Shown here: piece after piece, positions 1-6,272 of the stretch
Layout of the letters: each line of letters starts with the position of its first letter
Numbering within the stretch: position 1 is the stretch's first letter
Assembly: GCA_030831885.1 (NCBI GenBank)
Contig: JAURKF010000143.1
Coordinates: 1 to 16,353, forward strand
Reading direction: 5' to 3'
Length of the DNA stretch: 16,353 nucleotides
Origin: Flavobacteriales bacterium
GTDB lineage: Bacteria; Bacteroidota; Bacteroidia; Flavobacteriales; UA16
Made by a program: the position numbers and the translations under genes
The notes under the pieces: model-generated
The model's input: the letters and a program-made list of their open reading frames with translations, nothing else
What the model was told of the DNA's origin: nothing
Database searches by the model: none

Positions 1-164
1 CAGTGACTCCTTGTGGCGGTTGTCGCCAAAGTATGCTCGAATACGAACTCTTACAAAAACAAGATATTCAGCTTTACATGCTAAGCCCATCAGGTGAGAT
101 TCTCATTTCGCCATCCGTTAAGCAGTTACTACCTCTTTACTTCGAAAGCAAAGGCAAGTTTTAG
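1..164 (+). CDS. cdd: Cytidine deaminase, C-terminal 53 residues (5' end outside window)
   Basis: The reading frame is open from base 3 to a TAG at 162-164. It begins V-T-P-C-G-G-C-R-Q, matching the PCxxC-R zinc-binding motif of the cytidine/deoxycytidylate deaminase fold. In that fold the two Cys, with an upstream His or Cys, hold the catalytic zinc. The enzyme deaminates cytidine and deoxycytidine to uridine and deoxyuridine in cytoplasmic pyrimidine salvage. The tail after the motif (SPSGEILISPSV then LLPLYF) fits the end of the homodimeric/tetrameric CDA family, where the last residues pack a Phe near the active site. The catalytic HAE region lies upstream of the window, so activity cannot be judged. 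A strong hairpin terminator follows about 70 bases downstream. Identification rests on the motif and tail only, but both are characteristic. Confidence 0.85.
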   Translation, partial: VTPCGGCRQSMLEYELLQKQDIQLYMLSPSGEILISPSVKQLLPLYFESKGKF

Positions 165-231
165 AGGGCAAAAGGGTCAGGTATTGTATTTAAAGTATCC
201 ATTTAGTAACTCTTCCGAAATTGTTTTGGTT

Positions 232-267
232 AAAAAAAAGGCTGTCCGAAGACAGCCTCTTTTTTTA
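232..267. terminator. Bidirectional intrinsic terminator between cdd and the repeat protein
   Basis: A 7-bp perfect stem, GGCTGTC (240-246) with GACAGCC (251-257), encloses the tetraloop CGAA. It is flanked by an A-run (232-239) on the left and a T-run (260-266) on the right. On either strand this gives a GC-rich hairpin followed by a U-tract. It lies between two genes that converge on it, cytidine deaminase on + and the large repeat protein on -, and probably ends both transcripts. Confidence 0.85.
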
Positions 268-284
268 TTGTGTATCGTTTATTC

Positions 285-3200
285 TTAGTTCGGGCAGATG
301 CTTCCGTATGCTGCAATGAATATCAGCAAGTCAGATACACCCACGAAACCATTACCATCCAAGTCAGCAGGACAATCACTGATTACGCTACCGAAATCAC
401 AAGAGCCATCGTCAACTGCAGCTGTAGCATCATAGTTAGAAGCTTGCTCGTATGTGCAACCTGTGCATGATGAGAAGTCACAAAGTGAGCAATCACCTAC
501 TGTAGCATTCGGGTCGTAGTTACAAGCAACTGCGATCGTACATCCAGGAATGCAACTCACTCCGGCAGTGCTGAATCCAACTCCCGCAGGATCGTTGGCA
601 GCACCATTCAAAATACCACCGGTTACTCCGGTAAGTGTCCACGTGATTTCACCGTCAAAAGTACCGCCACCAACGATGATGGTGTAGCAACCATCTCCAA
701 GGCAGAAAGAAGCATTTCCATTGCTACCGGCAGGTAAGCCTGCTGTGCCAACCACGTTACCGCTACCGTCCAAAATAGTAGCCGTTGCGCCATTCCAACC
801 GTCACCGAACGAGTCGTTCATAATCAGTGTTACGCAGTTGTCATAGCAACACTGAACCGGATCGTTGATAAGCGCATTAGCATCGAAGTTACAAGCAGTT
901 GCGTCCGTGCAACCTGCGCATGATGAGAATTCACATGAGCCGTCATCAGACGTAGCAGCCGGATCATAGTTACAAGCTGTTTCATCTGTGCAACCGCAAA
1001 GGCCTGCGCCGATAGTGAACGAGAAAGTACCAGTACCATTCGGATTGGTAGCACTAACTATTACGTTACCCGCCTCATCCGACAATGACCATCCTGGCTC
1101 TCCGGCAAATGCACCACCACCAACAGTGATTGTGTAACAACCATCTGCAAGGCAGAAAACATCGAAGCCGGCTGAAATACCGAAGTTACCGGTACCTGTA
1201 ATGCACTGAGCATTGTCGAGATCACCTTCAGCCACAACGTTTCCGTCCAAGTCACTGATAGAATACGTATTGTTGTTCCATCCATCACCGAATGAATCGG
1301 TCATATCTAAACGAACACCGCTTTGACCGGCAGGACAGCTTACGCATGAGAAGTAATCGCAGTTGCCATCGTCTACGTTGGCGTTAGGGTTGTAATTGCA
1401 TGCACATTGTTCCTGACATCCGGCCAACACTGGCTCACAAGTGAATGACAGAGTGAAACTTCCTTCTGTAAGATCATCCACACCGTCACCATTTGTATCA
1501 ACACCACCGGCAGTAATATAAACGTAGTATTGAGTACCTATTGTTGAAACAAAACCAACAGAGGCGTCATCACCTTCAAAGAATCCACAACCGTCATCGC
1601 TAGGATCGTCGTCCTCAGAAATTACACACGTGAAAGGACCAGTGCAACCATTCGCTGAGCTAACTACAGTAATACGAGAATCGATTGGCGAACCGCAAGT
1701 GCTGAGATTTACATACTGACCATCACCAGTGAATGAATACCATACTCCAATATCTCCTGCACCTACAGGGCAAACGATAGGAGCACCTGTGTTGGTTGCT
1801 GCTCCTGTAGATCCGGCAATGTCCTCACCACAAACAAGTGGAGTTGCATCAGCACACAAGTCGTTTGGTGTAGTAGCACCGCATGAAACGTATTCGCAAG
1901 AACCATCATCGATGGTGCAATCAGCGCAGAAGTTACATGCTGAGGCATCTATACATCCAGTATTTGCCAAGGATACGTTCAATGTGAAATCACCACAGTT
2001 CACCGGGTCTGATGTTGTCAAACATAAGTAGTAGTTTGTATTGGGTATCAAGCCAATTCCGAATTCAACTGAATTGAAAATGAAGCCATCGAGTGGAGTG
2101 CCGTTGAAGCCTACACCACCTACCAAAGCATCCAACGCAGCGCAACCGCCTGTACCATCGAATACACCGATACCAACGTCTGTTCCATCACCGGCATCAG
2201 GACCTTGGCCTGAGCCATTGAAGAAAGAAATGTCAAGTGCGTCGAAATCGGCAGAGTTAATCACGTACCAGATTCCGTATTCTGTTCCGAAACCTGCCCA
2301 AGGACCCATGGCATCATCGGGGTTTGCACAACACAAGTTACCAGGGAAGTCAACACCGGTTGGCAATGGGAGGGCGTTATCACAAATGTCATTGATTGGT
2401 GATCCGTTAGGACAGTCAACGCAAGACATTTCAAGCACGAAGTCAATACCTTGACCTGCACCAAACTCCGAAACCAGCACGTAATAGGCAAAACCGTTGA
2501 TTGCTGTGAATGAGATGCTAGATAGGAATCCAGTTGCACAACCGTCATCGTTTTGGGTCACGCAAACAGGCGTAGCGCAATCTCCGGTGAATACGTGAAT
2601 CTTCGTATCACCACCTGCACTTCCGCAAGTACTCAAGCTAACCAACTCACCGGTACCAATGAAGGTATACCAAACACCAGGTGAAGTAACCAGATTGGTT
2701 GCGTCACAGCTGACTGCTGAAGGATCGTTATTCGCATTGGTTGTTGTGCCGTTTACAATTTGACCACAACCAATTGGTGTAGCATTGGCACAATCATCAT
2801 TTATAGGAGGGCAAACGCACGATCCATCGTCGGTAGTAGCGTTTGCGTTATAATTGTTACAAACAGGATTAGTACAACCTGGGATAACACAAGAAGAGCC
2901 ACCCCATGGGAATCCGATACTCATACCGGCGCCGCCTTCAGCAGCTATGGCACCTGAAATGCTGGTAATTTGCCATGATACTTGAGCAGGCTGATTACCT
3001 TCTGTAGTGATCATCGTGTAACATCCAGGGGCTAGACAGCCACTGTAAGTACCCGATCCGCCACCATCCAAACCACCGGTATTAATCAAGTTGCCGGAAG
3101 CAGCGTCAACAAGTGTCCAAGTGGCACCACCCCAGCCATTGTTGCCGGAGTCAAACATATTCACTGTATACAAGCTTTCTCCACCACTGCACACCAAACA

Positions 3201-4091
3201 GCTTCCGTCATCACACTGTGCGTTTGGATCGTAGTTGTTAGCCGAAGGGTTAGTACAACCTGAGGTGAAACCTCCTAAAGCAATAATGAGAGTGCCGGAG
3301 CCACCTGCGGCCAATGTGCCTGTTGCCTCTACGTTTCCATTTTCGTCTGTAATAGTGAATGTATTTCCATTCCAGCCATCACCGAAGGTATCGGTCATAA
3401 CCATTTGGAATCCGCAACCCGGAGTAACACAAAGATTTCCATTGAAAGGCGCACCACCTGTCGCAACAACAGTTCCTGATGCATCAAGCAACTGCCAGCC
3501 AACTTCACCTTGGAATGCGCCGCCGCCTACAACCATGTTGCGGCATGAGCCTAAACAGCAAGAGCCGTCGTCGGTAATTGCATCCGGTGAGTAGTTACAT
3601 GCCGCCGGGTTTGTACAACCATCGGTGTCGAGATCACAAATTACGTTTAACTGAAAGTTTCCTTCTCCGGCAGCATAGCCTCCCACGCGAATGAGGTAGG
3701 TTGTTCCGCCGGTAGCTGTAAACGTTACAGTAGATAAAAGTCCGGTGCCTGTATCATCGTCACCCCCAACACAACCCAAGGCGCCACATGTACCTGTGTA
3801 AACGTGAAGCTTCGTATCGTAATCACTAGTACCTTCCGTATTTACGGTGACGGTACCATTGGCAGGAGCCGTGAAAACAAACCACCACTGACCTGCTGTA
3901 CCTACCGCTGTGCCGCAGAAAGGGGCACCTGAGGTAGCATTATCGTTGGTAATTCCAACAGTGGACCCAAAATACGTATCACCGCAGTTGATGCCTACAG
4001 GTGAATCGCACGTGAACTGAGCAGAAGCAGAACTCCAACACAGCGATGCGACAATCATTAGAAACGAACCTAATCTCGTAAAAGTTTTCAT
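285..4091 (-). CDS. Large secreted Cys-rich repeat protein with dockerin-like C-terminus
   Basis: A 1268-residue secreted mosaic protein of unknown function. Start: the frame extends to a TTG at 4121, but the ATG at 4091 directly begins a good signal peptide (MKTFTRLGSF..., cleavage near SASAQ at about residues 21-25), so I prefer it. Residues about 28-150 form a pre-peptidase C-terminal-like beta-sandwich (WWFVFTAPANGTVTV, TKLHVYTG). Related sandwich modules with NDxCxxAxPL starts lie near 430-560, 565-710 and 740-890. Between them are four 'D-[ST]-x-G-[DN]-[NG]-W-x-G/N' modules (about 233, 313, 932 and 1093), each with a GGGxFxGExxW-type partner segment or a variant of it, and nine 21-residue Cys repeats. 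The end, residues about 1240-1263, reads PADLDGNGFVGVSDLLIFI, like half of a type I dockerin with EF-hand-type Asp/Asn positions. No canonical T9SS type A or B domain is visible. Probably a cell-surface or released adhesin or matrix protein stabilised by disulfides and possibly calcium; this is inference from composition. Confidence 0.85.
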   Translation of the reverse strand: MKTFTRLGSFLMIVASLCWSSASAQFTCDSPVGINCGDTYFGSTVGITNDNATSGAPFCGTAVGTAGQWWFVFTAPANGTVTVNTEGTSDYDTKLHVYTGTCGALGCVGGDDDTGTGLLSTVTFTATGGTTYLIRVGGYAAGEGNFQLNVICDLDTDGCTNPAACNYSPDAITDDGSCCLGSCRNMVVGGGAFQGEVGWQLLDASGTVVATGGAPFNGNLCVTPGCGFQMVMTDTFGDGWNGNTFTITDENGNVEATGTLAAGGSGTLIIALGGFTSGCTNPSANNYDPNAQCDDGSCLVCSGGESLYTVNMFDSGNNGWGGATWTLVDAASGNLINTGGLDGGGSGTYSGCLAPGCYTMITTEGNQPAQVSWQITSISGAIAAEGGAGMSIGFPWGGSSCVIPGCTNPVCNNYNANATTDDGSCVCPPINDDCANATPIGCGQIVNGTTTNANNDPSAVSCDATNLVTSPGVWYTFIGTGELVSLSTCGSAGGDTKIHVFTGDCATPVCVTQNDDGCATGFLSSISFTAINGFAYYVLVSEFGAGQGIDFVLEMSCVDCPNGSPINDICDNALPLPTGVDFPGNLCCANPDDAMGPWAGFGTEYGIWYVINSADFDALDISFFNGSGQGPDAGDGTDVGIGVFDGTGGCAALDALVGGVGFNGTPLDGFIFNSVEFGIGLIPNTNYYLCLTTSDPVNCGDFTLNVSLANTGCIDASACNFCADCTIDDGSCEYVSCGATTPNDLCADATPLVCGEDIAGSTGAATNTGAPIVCPVGAGDIGVWYSFTGDGQYVNLSTCGSPIDSRITVVSSANGCTGPFTCVISEDDDPSDDGCGFFEGDDASVGFVSTIGTQYYVYITAGGVDTNGDGVDDLTEGSFTLSFTCEPVLAGCQEQCACNYNPNANVDDGNCDYFSCVSCPAGQSGVRLDMTDSFGDGWNNNTYSISDLDGNVVAEGDLDNAQCITGTGNFGISAGFDVFCLADGCYTITVGGGAFAGEPGWSLSDEAGNVIVSATNPNGTGTFSFTIGAGLCGCTDETACNYDPAATSDDGSCEFSSCAGCTDATACNFDANALINDPVQCCYDNCVTLIMNDSFGDGWNGATATILDGSGNVVGTAGLPAGSNGNASFCLGDGCYTIIVGGGTFDGEITWTLTGVTGGILNGAANDPAGVGFSTAGVSCIPGCTIAVACNYDPNATVGDCSLCDFSSCTGCTYEQASNYDATAAVDDGSCDFGSVISDCPADLDGNGFVGVSDLLIFIAAYGSICPN
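399..3620 (-). repeat. Nine dispersed 21-residue Cys repeats (GCTxxxACNYxPxAxxDDGSC type)
   Basis: Within the large secreted protein, nine copies of a peptide with consensus G-C-T-[ND]-x-x-A-C-N-Y-[DN]-P-x-A-x-x-D-D-G-S-C can be read. In ATG numbering they begin near residues 158, 278, 405, 712, 891, 1033, 1060, 1184 and 1211. Copies 1-3, 6 and 9 are close to consensus. Copies 4 and 5 have altered Cys spacing. Copies 7 (INDPVQC) and 8 (VGDCSLC) have lost the DDGSC ending, though Cys is kept. They act as linkers between the beta-sandwich modules and cluster in the last quarter. The acidic DDGSC ending suggests metal binding or disulfide staples. The coordinates span the first to the last copy, not one continuous array. 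Confidence 0.8.
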
Positions 4092-4341
4092 CAAAAATCT
4101 GGTTTTGGTTAATACACTCAACTAATTCTAAAATAACAGAAACAAATCTGCACCGATACTTTTATTCCAACTCAACAACAAGAATCATCCGAATTCTTAA
4201 GATAAGACTTCTAGGTGCAAGCAGTTAAACGGTCAGAAAAGTGAGCGCAAGATATACGAAGAACCTTTCGCACAAAAAAAAACGCGGGAAAAAATTTCAA
4301 TAACCTTGAAAAGGTCTTTTGACTAAGGTGAAACTGTTTAT

Positions 4342-4827
4342 CTACCGCCCCCACATTTCTGAGTGCCAACTATCTTTAAACGCGACAATCAGTTTTTCAC
4401 GTAAACCCCCTAAGGTACGCATAGTAGTATCACATACAAGTGTCTGGTCGTTAACAATCAATGCCTTACGCATTGCCCAAAATTTATTCAAGGGGGCTTC
4501 TTCCCAGCCTGATTCATTCTGATAAACTATCACCGTGCGTTGAAAAAAGTCGATTTTCATACGCGTTGACAATTCCTGTAAAAACCGAACAGACTTATCA
4601 ATTCCGCATCCACTTGCCGGGACTGTTTGCTCATCAACGGCAAAAACAATAAATCGCTGATGCAGAATATCAAACGCTGCATTCATCGTTGAGCCGTGAG
4701 AGGTCCAATCCTCTAAAAAAACTTGTGCAGCGCTATGTATTTCGTGAACCTCCTCCTCAGTAAGATTGCGCTCTGATTGGTAAATCCAGACTCGTGAATG
4801 ATCGGCAAGTTGACTCAATTCCTTCAT
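4342..4827 (-). CDS. Small 'ABC transporter ATPase' family protein, fourth gene of exosortase operon
   Basis: A 161-residue soluble protein. It resembles a widespread Bacteroidota family often labelled 'ABC transporter ATPase', but no Walker A, Walker B or ABC signature is present, so that label is almost certainly wrong. Recognisable family features are SRVWIYQSERNLTEEE at 11-26, WTSHG at 41-45, ASGCGIDKSVRFLQEL at 71-86, DFFQRT at 93-98 and KDSWH near 151. The function of the family is unknown. The frame runs on to 4875, but the ATG at 4827 forms an ATGA overlap with the stop of the upstream membrane-protein gene and matches the family N-terminus, so it is chosen. It is the last gene of the four-gene unit. 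The overlap suggests coupled translation, but its membership may be chance operon growth, since the family also occurs elsewhere. The conserved GCGID segment is the best candidate functional site. Confidence 0.75.
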   Translation of the reverse strand: MKELSQLADHSRVWIYQSERNLTEEEVHEIHSAAQVFLEDWTSHGSTMNAAFDILHQRFIVFAVDEQTVPASGCGIDKSVRFLQELSTRMKIDFFQRTVIVYQNESGWEEAPLNKFWAMRKALIVNDQTLVCDTTMRTLGGLREKLIVAFKDSWHSEMWGR

Positions 4828-5369
4828 TCCTGATGTTTTTTTAACGTTGAACTCCAAAGAACTACCGCGGGCCAAATTATCATCGCGGGTATAATGGATT
4901 GCAAGGCACCAATTATTTTTCGACTAAAGGCATAGGCCTCCTCAACTGAATGCACAGCGATTCCAATCGCATAAATACCAAATGAGAACAAAACCAATAC
5001 TAGATAGGTTAATATCAAAAAGCGAGTAAGAGAAAATGTTGACTGAACAACTTTAAGAATGGTCAAATTGAGAAATGCAAATACCATCAAGGAACATCCG
5101 GTAATAATCCATTTCAAGACAGTAAGCTCACGAATGGTGAACCTGAAAAGCCAATCAGCAGTTGAATGATTATGGTAATAATCGAATGGTGCGTGAATTC
5201 TCTGCTGATCGATGGCCTGAGCCCTTTCCGTGGCAGTCATAGTATCAAAACCGGCGATAACAGATCCGTACTCTATCAGATAATTCACGCTTATTTTAAC
5301 CTTCTCCTGATAAAAGCCCACAGAGAGAGCAAGAATCAACAAAGCTGATAGTTTGAATGTCCTTTTCAT
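4824..5369 (-). CDS. Exosortase-associated integral membrane protein
   Basis: A 181-residue protein with about four predicted membrane helices (residues about 6-20, 83-105, 113-138 and 150-173). A soluble loop of about 60 residues lies between helices 1 and 2. The loop contains PFDYYHNHSTADWLFRF (61-77), whose paired His residues and aromatic cluster stand out as a likely conserved site. The end is basic (LKKHQE). It lies directly between the exosortase gene and the small family protein, with an ATGA overlap at each end, so it is probably co-translated with both. Bacteroidota exosortases are often accompanied by a dedicated small membrane protein (XrtF- or XrtX-associated proteins). The position and size fit, and the sequence looks more like the XrtX-associated kind than the XrtF-associated one, but that assignment is from memory and tentative. 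Role in the sorting complex is inferred. Confidence 0.7.
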   Translation of the reverse strand: MKRTFKLSALLILALSVGFYQEKVKISVNYLIEYGSVIAGFDTMTATERAQAIDQQRIHAPFDYYHNHSTADWLFRFTIRELTVLKWIITGCSLMVFAFLNLTILKVVQSTFSLTRFLILTYLVLVLFSFGIYAIGIAVHSVEEAYAFSRKIIGALQSIIPAMIIWPAVVLWSSTLKKHQE

Positions 5370-5914
5370 TTTTCCTCATTGCTTTTGGCATAGGGCGAAA
5401 ACTTCTGAACCCAAATTACCCACAATGCAAATACGTAGGCGTAAACAAGAATTGTGAACGTATAATCATGATTGAATGCGAGCCAATTCTCATTTATACT
5501 CATAATGATGGCCAATGCCGCTACCCGAAGTACATTCAAATAAAAAACAGTAAAGGCTCCTAGTGGTACAAACCAAAGTTTATGTTTCAGCGGCCCAGGG
5601 AATGCAACTACAAAAAATATGAATAGCGCGTATAGGACTACCCCATCGCAGGGAGCTCCAACAGTGACGCCTTTGAAACCTTGAATCCCGAGATGCTGCC
5701 TGAACCCTATATCAATCGATGAATAGTCAGTGGTTATATAACCAAACCACTGAAGCGTTTTCTCCGCCCACACAACAATTTGATTTACCGCATACTGATC
5801 AAAATCGGTATGCTTATGTAGGTAAAACTCATACAGAAAATACCAAATCAGGTAAAGTGAAGTTGATAACAGCAGAAAACGGAGGAAAGGATTATTCCGG
5901 AGTCTTTCTCGCAT
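5366..5914 (-). CDS. Exosortase-family transpeptidase/protease (XrtX- or XrtF-like)
   Basis: A 182-residue polytopic membrane protein of the exosortase/archaeosortase family, which cleaves a C-terminal sorting signal at the membrane and is thought to transfer the cargo to an acceptor. Helices lie near residues 10-31, 88-106, 112-139 and 151-170. The family's catalytic triad is visible: Cys89 in GAPCDG, Arg130 in LNVLRVAALAII, and His149 in AFNHDYTF. The protein is short, like other Bacteroidota members and unlike the roughly 300-residue EpsH types of Proteobacteria. The start ATG shares one base with the stop of the upstream substrate gene (TAATG), and the stop overlaps the next start (ATGA). 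The PID-type substrate upstream favours the XrtX class; XrtF is the alternative. Family membership is firm, the subtype less so. Confidence 0.88.
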   Translation of the reverse strand: MRERLRNNPFLRFLLLSTSLYLIWYFLYEFYLHKHTDFDQYAVNQIVVWAEKTLQWFGYITTDYSSIDIGFRQHLGIQGFKGVTVGAPCDGVVLYALFIFFVVAFPGPLKHKLWFVPLGAFTVFYLNVLRVAALAIIMSINENWLAFNHDYTFTILVYAYVFALWVIWVQKFSPYAKSNEEK

Positions 5915-6138
5915 TATGATTTCTTACGTGCCAAATCGTAAGTCTTTTTACCACCATATGCCAGTCCGGCCGCGATAAGAAAACTCACCCCTCCATCTAT
6001 TGGACATGGAGGTCCACCAAAAGGAGTACCGCAAGGTGCAGGTGGCGGTGGTGGCGGTGGTTGAGCAACAATCTTCGAATTGAAGCCGATGAACACCAAC
6101 ACTGAAACAAATACCGCTCTAACGATGATTTTTTGCAT
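5914..6138 (-). CDS. Tiny PID-CTERM-like exosortase substrate
   Basis: A 74-residue protein with the layout of a sorting substrate. Residues 1-26 form a signal peptide (MQKIIVRAVFVSVLVFIGFN..., cleavage after IVAQ). Then come seven consecutive Pro (27-33), a short Gly/Pro segment with Cys36 and Cys45, the motif PIDGG (46-50), a hydrophobic stretch VSFLIAAGLAYGG (51-63), and a basic tail KKTYDLARKKS. Motif, membrane helix and basic tail are the tripartite pattern of exosortase targets, and PIDGG matches what is called PID-CTERM in Bacteroidota. After removal of both ends only about 20 residues would remain. It is the first gene of the operon, and its stop overlaps the exosortase start by one base. 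The proposed role as the cognate substrate is inferred from this linkage. A structural or regulatory subunit of the sorting complex is the alternative. Confidence 0.78.
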   Translation of the reverse strand: MQKIIVRAVFVSVLVFIGFNSKIVAQPPPPPPPAPCGTPFGGPPCPIDGGVSFLIAAGLAYGGKKTYDLARKKS

Positions 6139-6156
6139 GACTAAAACTTTTCAAAG

Positions 6157-6164
6157 CAAAAATA
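6157..6164 (-). promoter_or_regulatory. Putative -7 box for the exosortase operon
   Basis: On the - strand this reads TATTTTTG, matching the Bacteroidota -7 consensus TAnnTTTG, and it ends 18 bases before the ATG of the PID-CTERM-like gene. No clear TTTG-type -33 element is seen 19-22 bases further upstream. The region is A/T-rich, so a chance match is possible. Confidence 0.4.
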
Positions 6165-6210
6165 ATAGTTTTGATACTAGAAAAAAATAAAAACTACCAG
6201 AGCATATACT

Positions 6211-6244
6211 TTTGATGCTAAAGAAGCTCGTGCGTCTATATTTG
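6211..6244 (+). promoter_or_regulatory. Putative promoter of the Wzc-like kinase gene
   Basis: TATATTTG at 6237-6244 matches the TAnnTTTG -7 element. TTTG at 6211-6214 could serve as the -33 element with a 22-base spacer, slightly longer than usual. The start codon at 6273 follows 28 bases after the -7 box. A second match, TACTTTTG, occurs at 6207-6214, overlapping the proposed -33 element. It could be an alternative start or only part of the first promoter. No other candidate lies closer to the gene. Confidence 0.5.
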
Positions 6245-6272
6245 CAACAGCTCCGCTTTACATTTAGTCACC

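Noticed and set aside
1729..2454. Open frames of 100 and 137 codons on the + strand inside the large repeat protein gene
   Set aside because: They mirror the repetitive Gly/Asp/Thr-rich coding sequence on the other strand. Their proline- and serine-rich products have no start context or recognisable domain.
4303..4330. Small inverted repeat ACCTT-GAA-AAGGT downstream of the exosortase operon
   Set aside because: The stem is only 5 bp and A/T-rich. It is followed by a T-rich run on the - strand only after several bases, so it is too weak to call a terminator.
6038..6064. G-rich triplet tract (GGTGGCGGTGG type) that might suggest a microsatellite or a G-quadruplex
   Set aside because: It is the complement of the Pro codons in the PID-CTERM-like gene. 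The codons are mixed, so it is explained by the protein sequence, though slippage there cannot be excluded.
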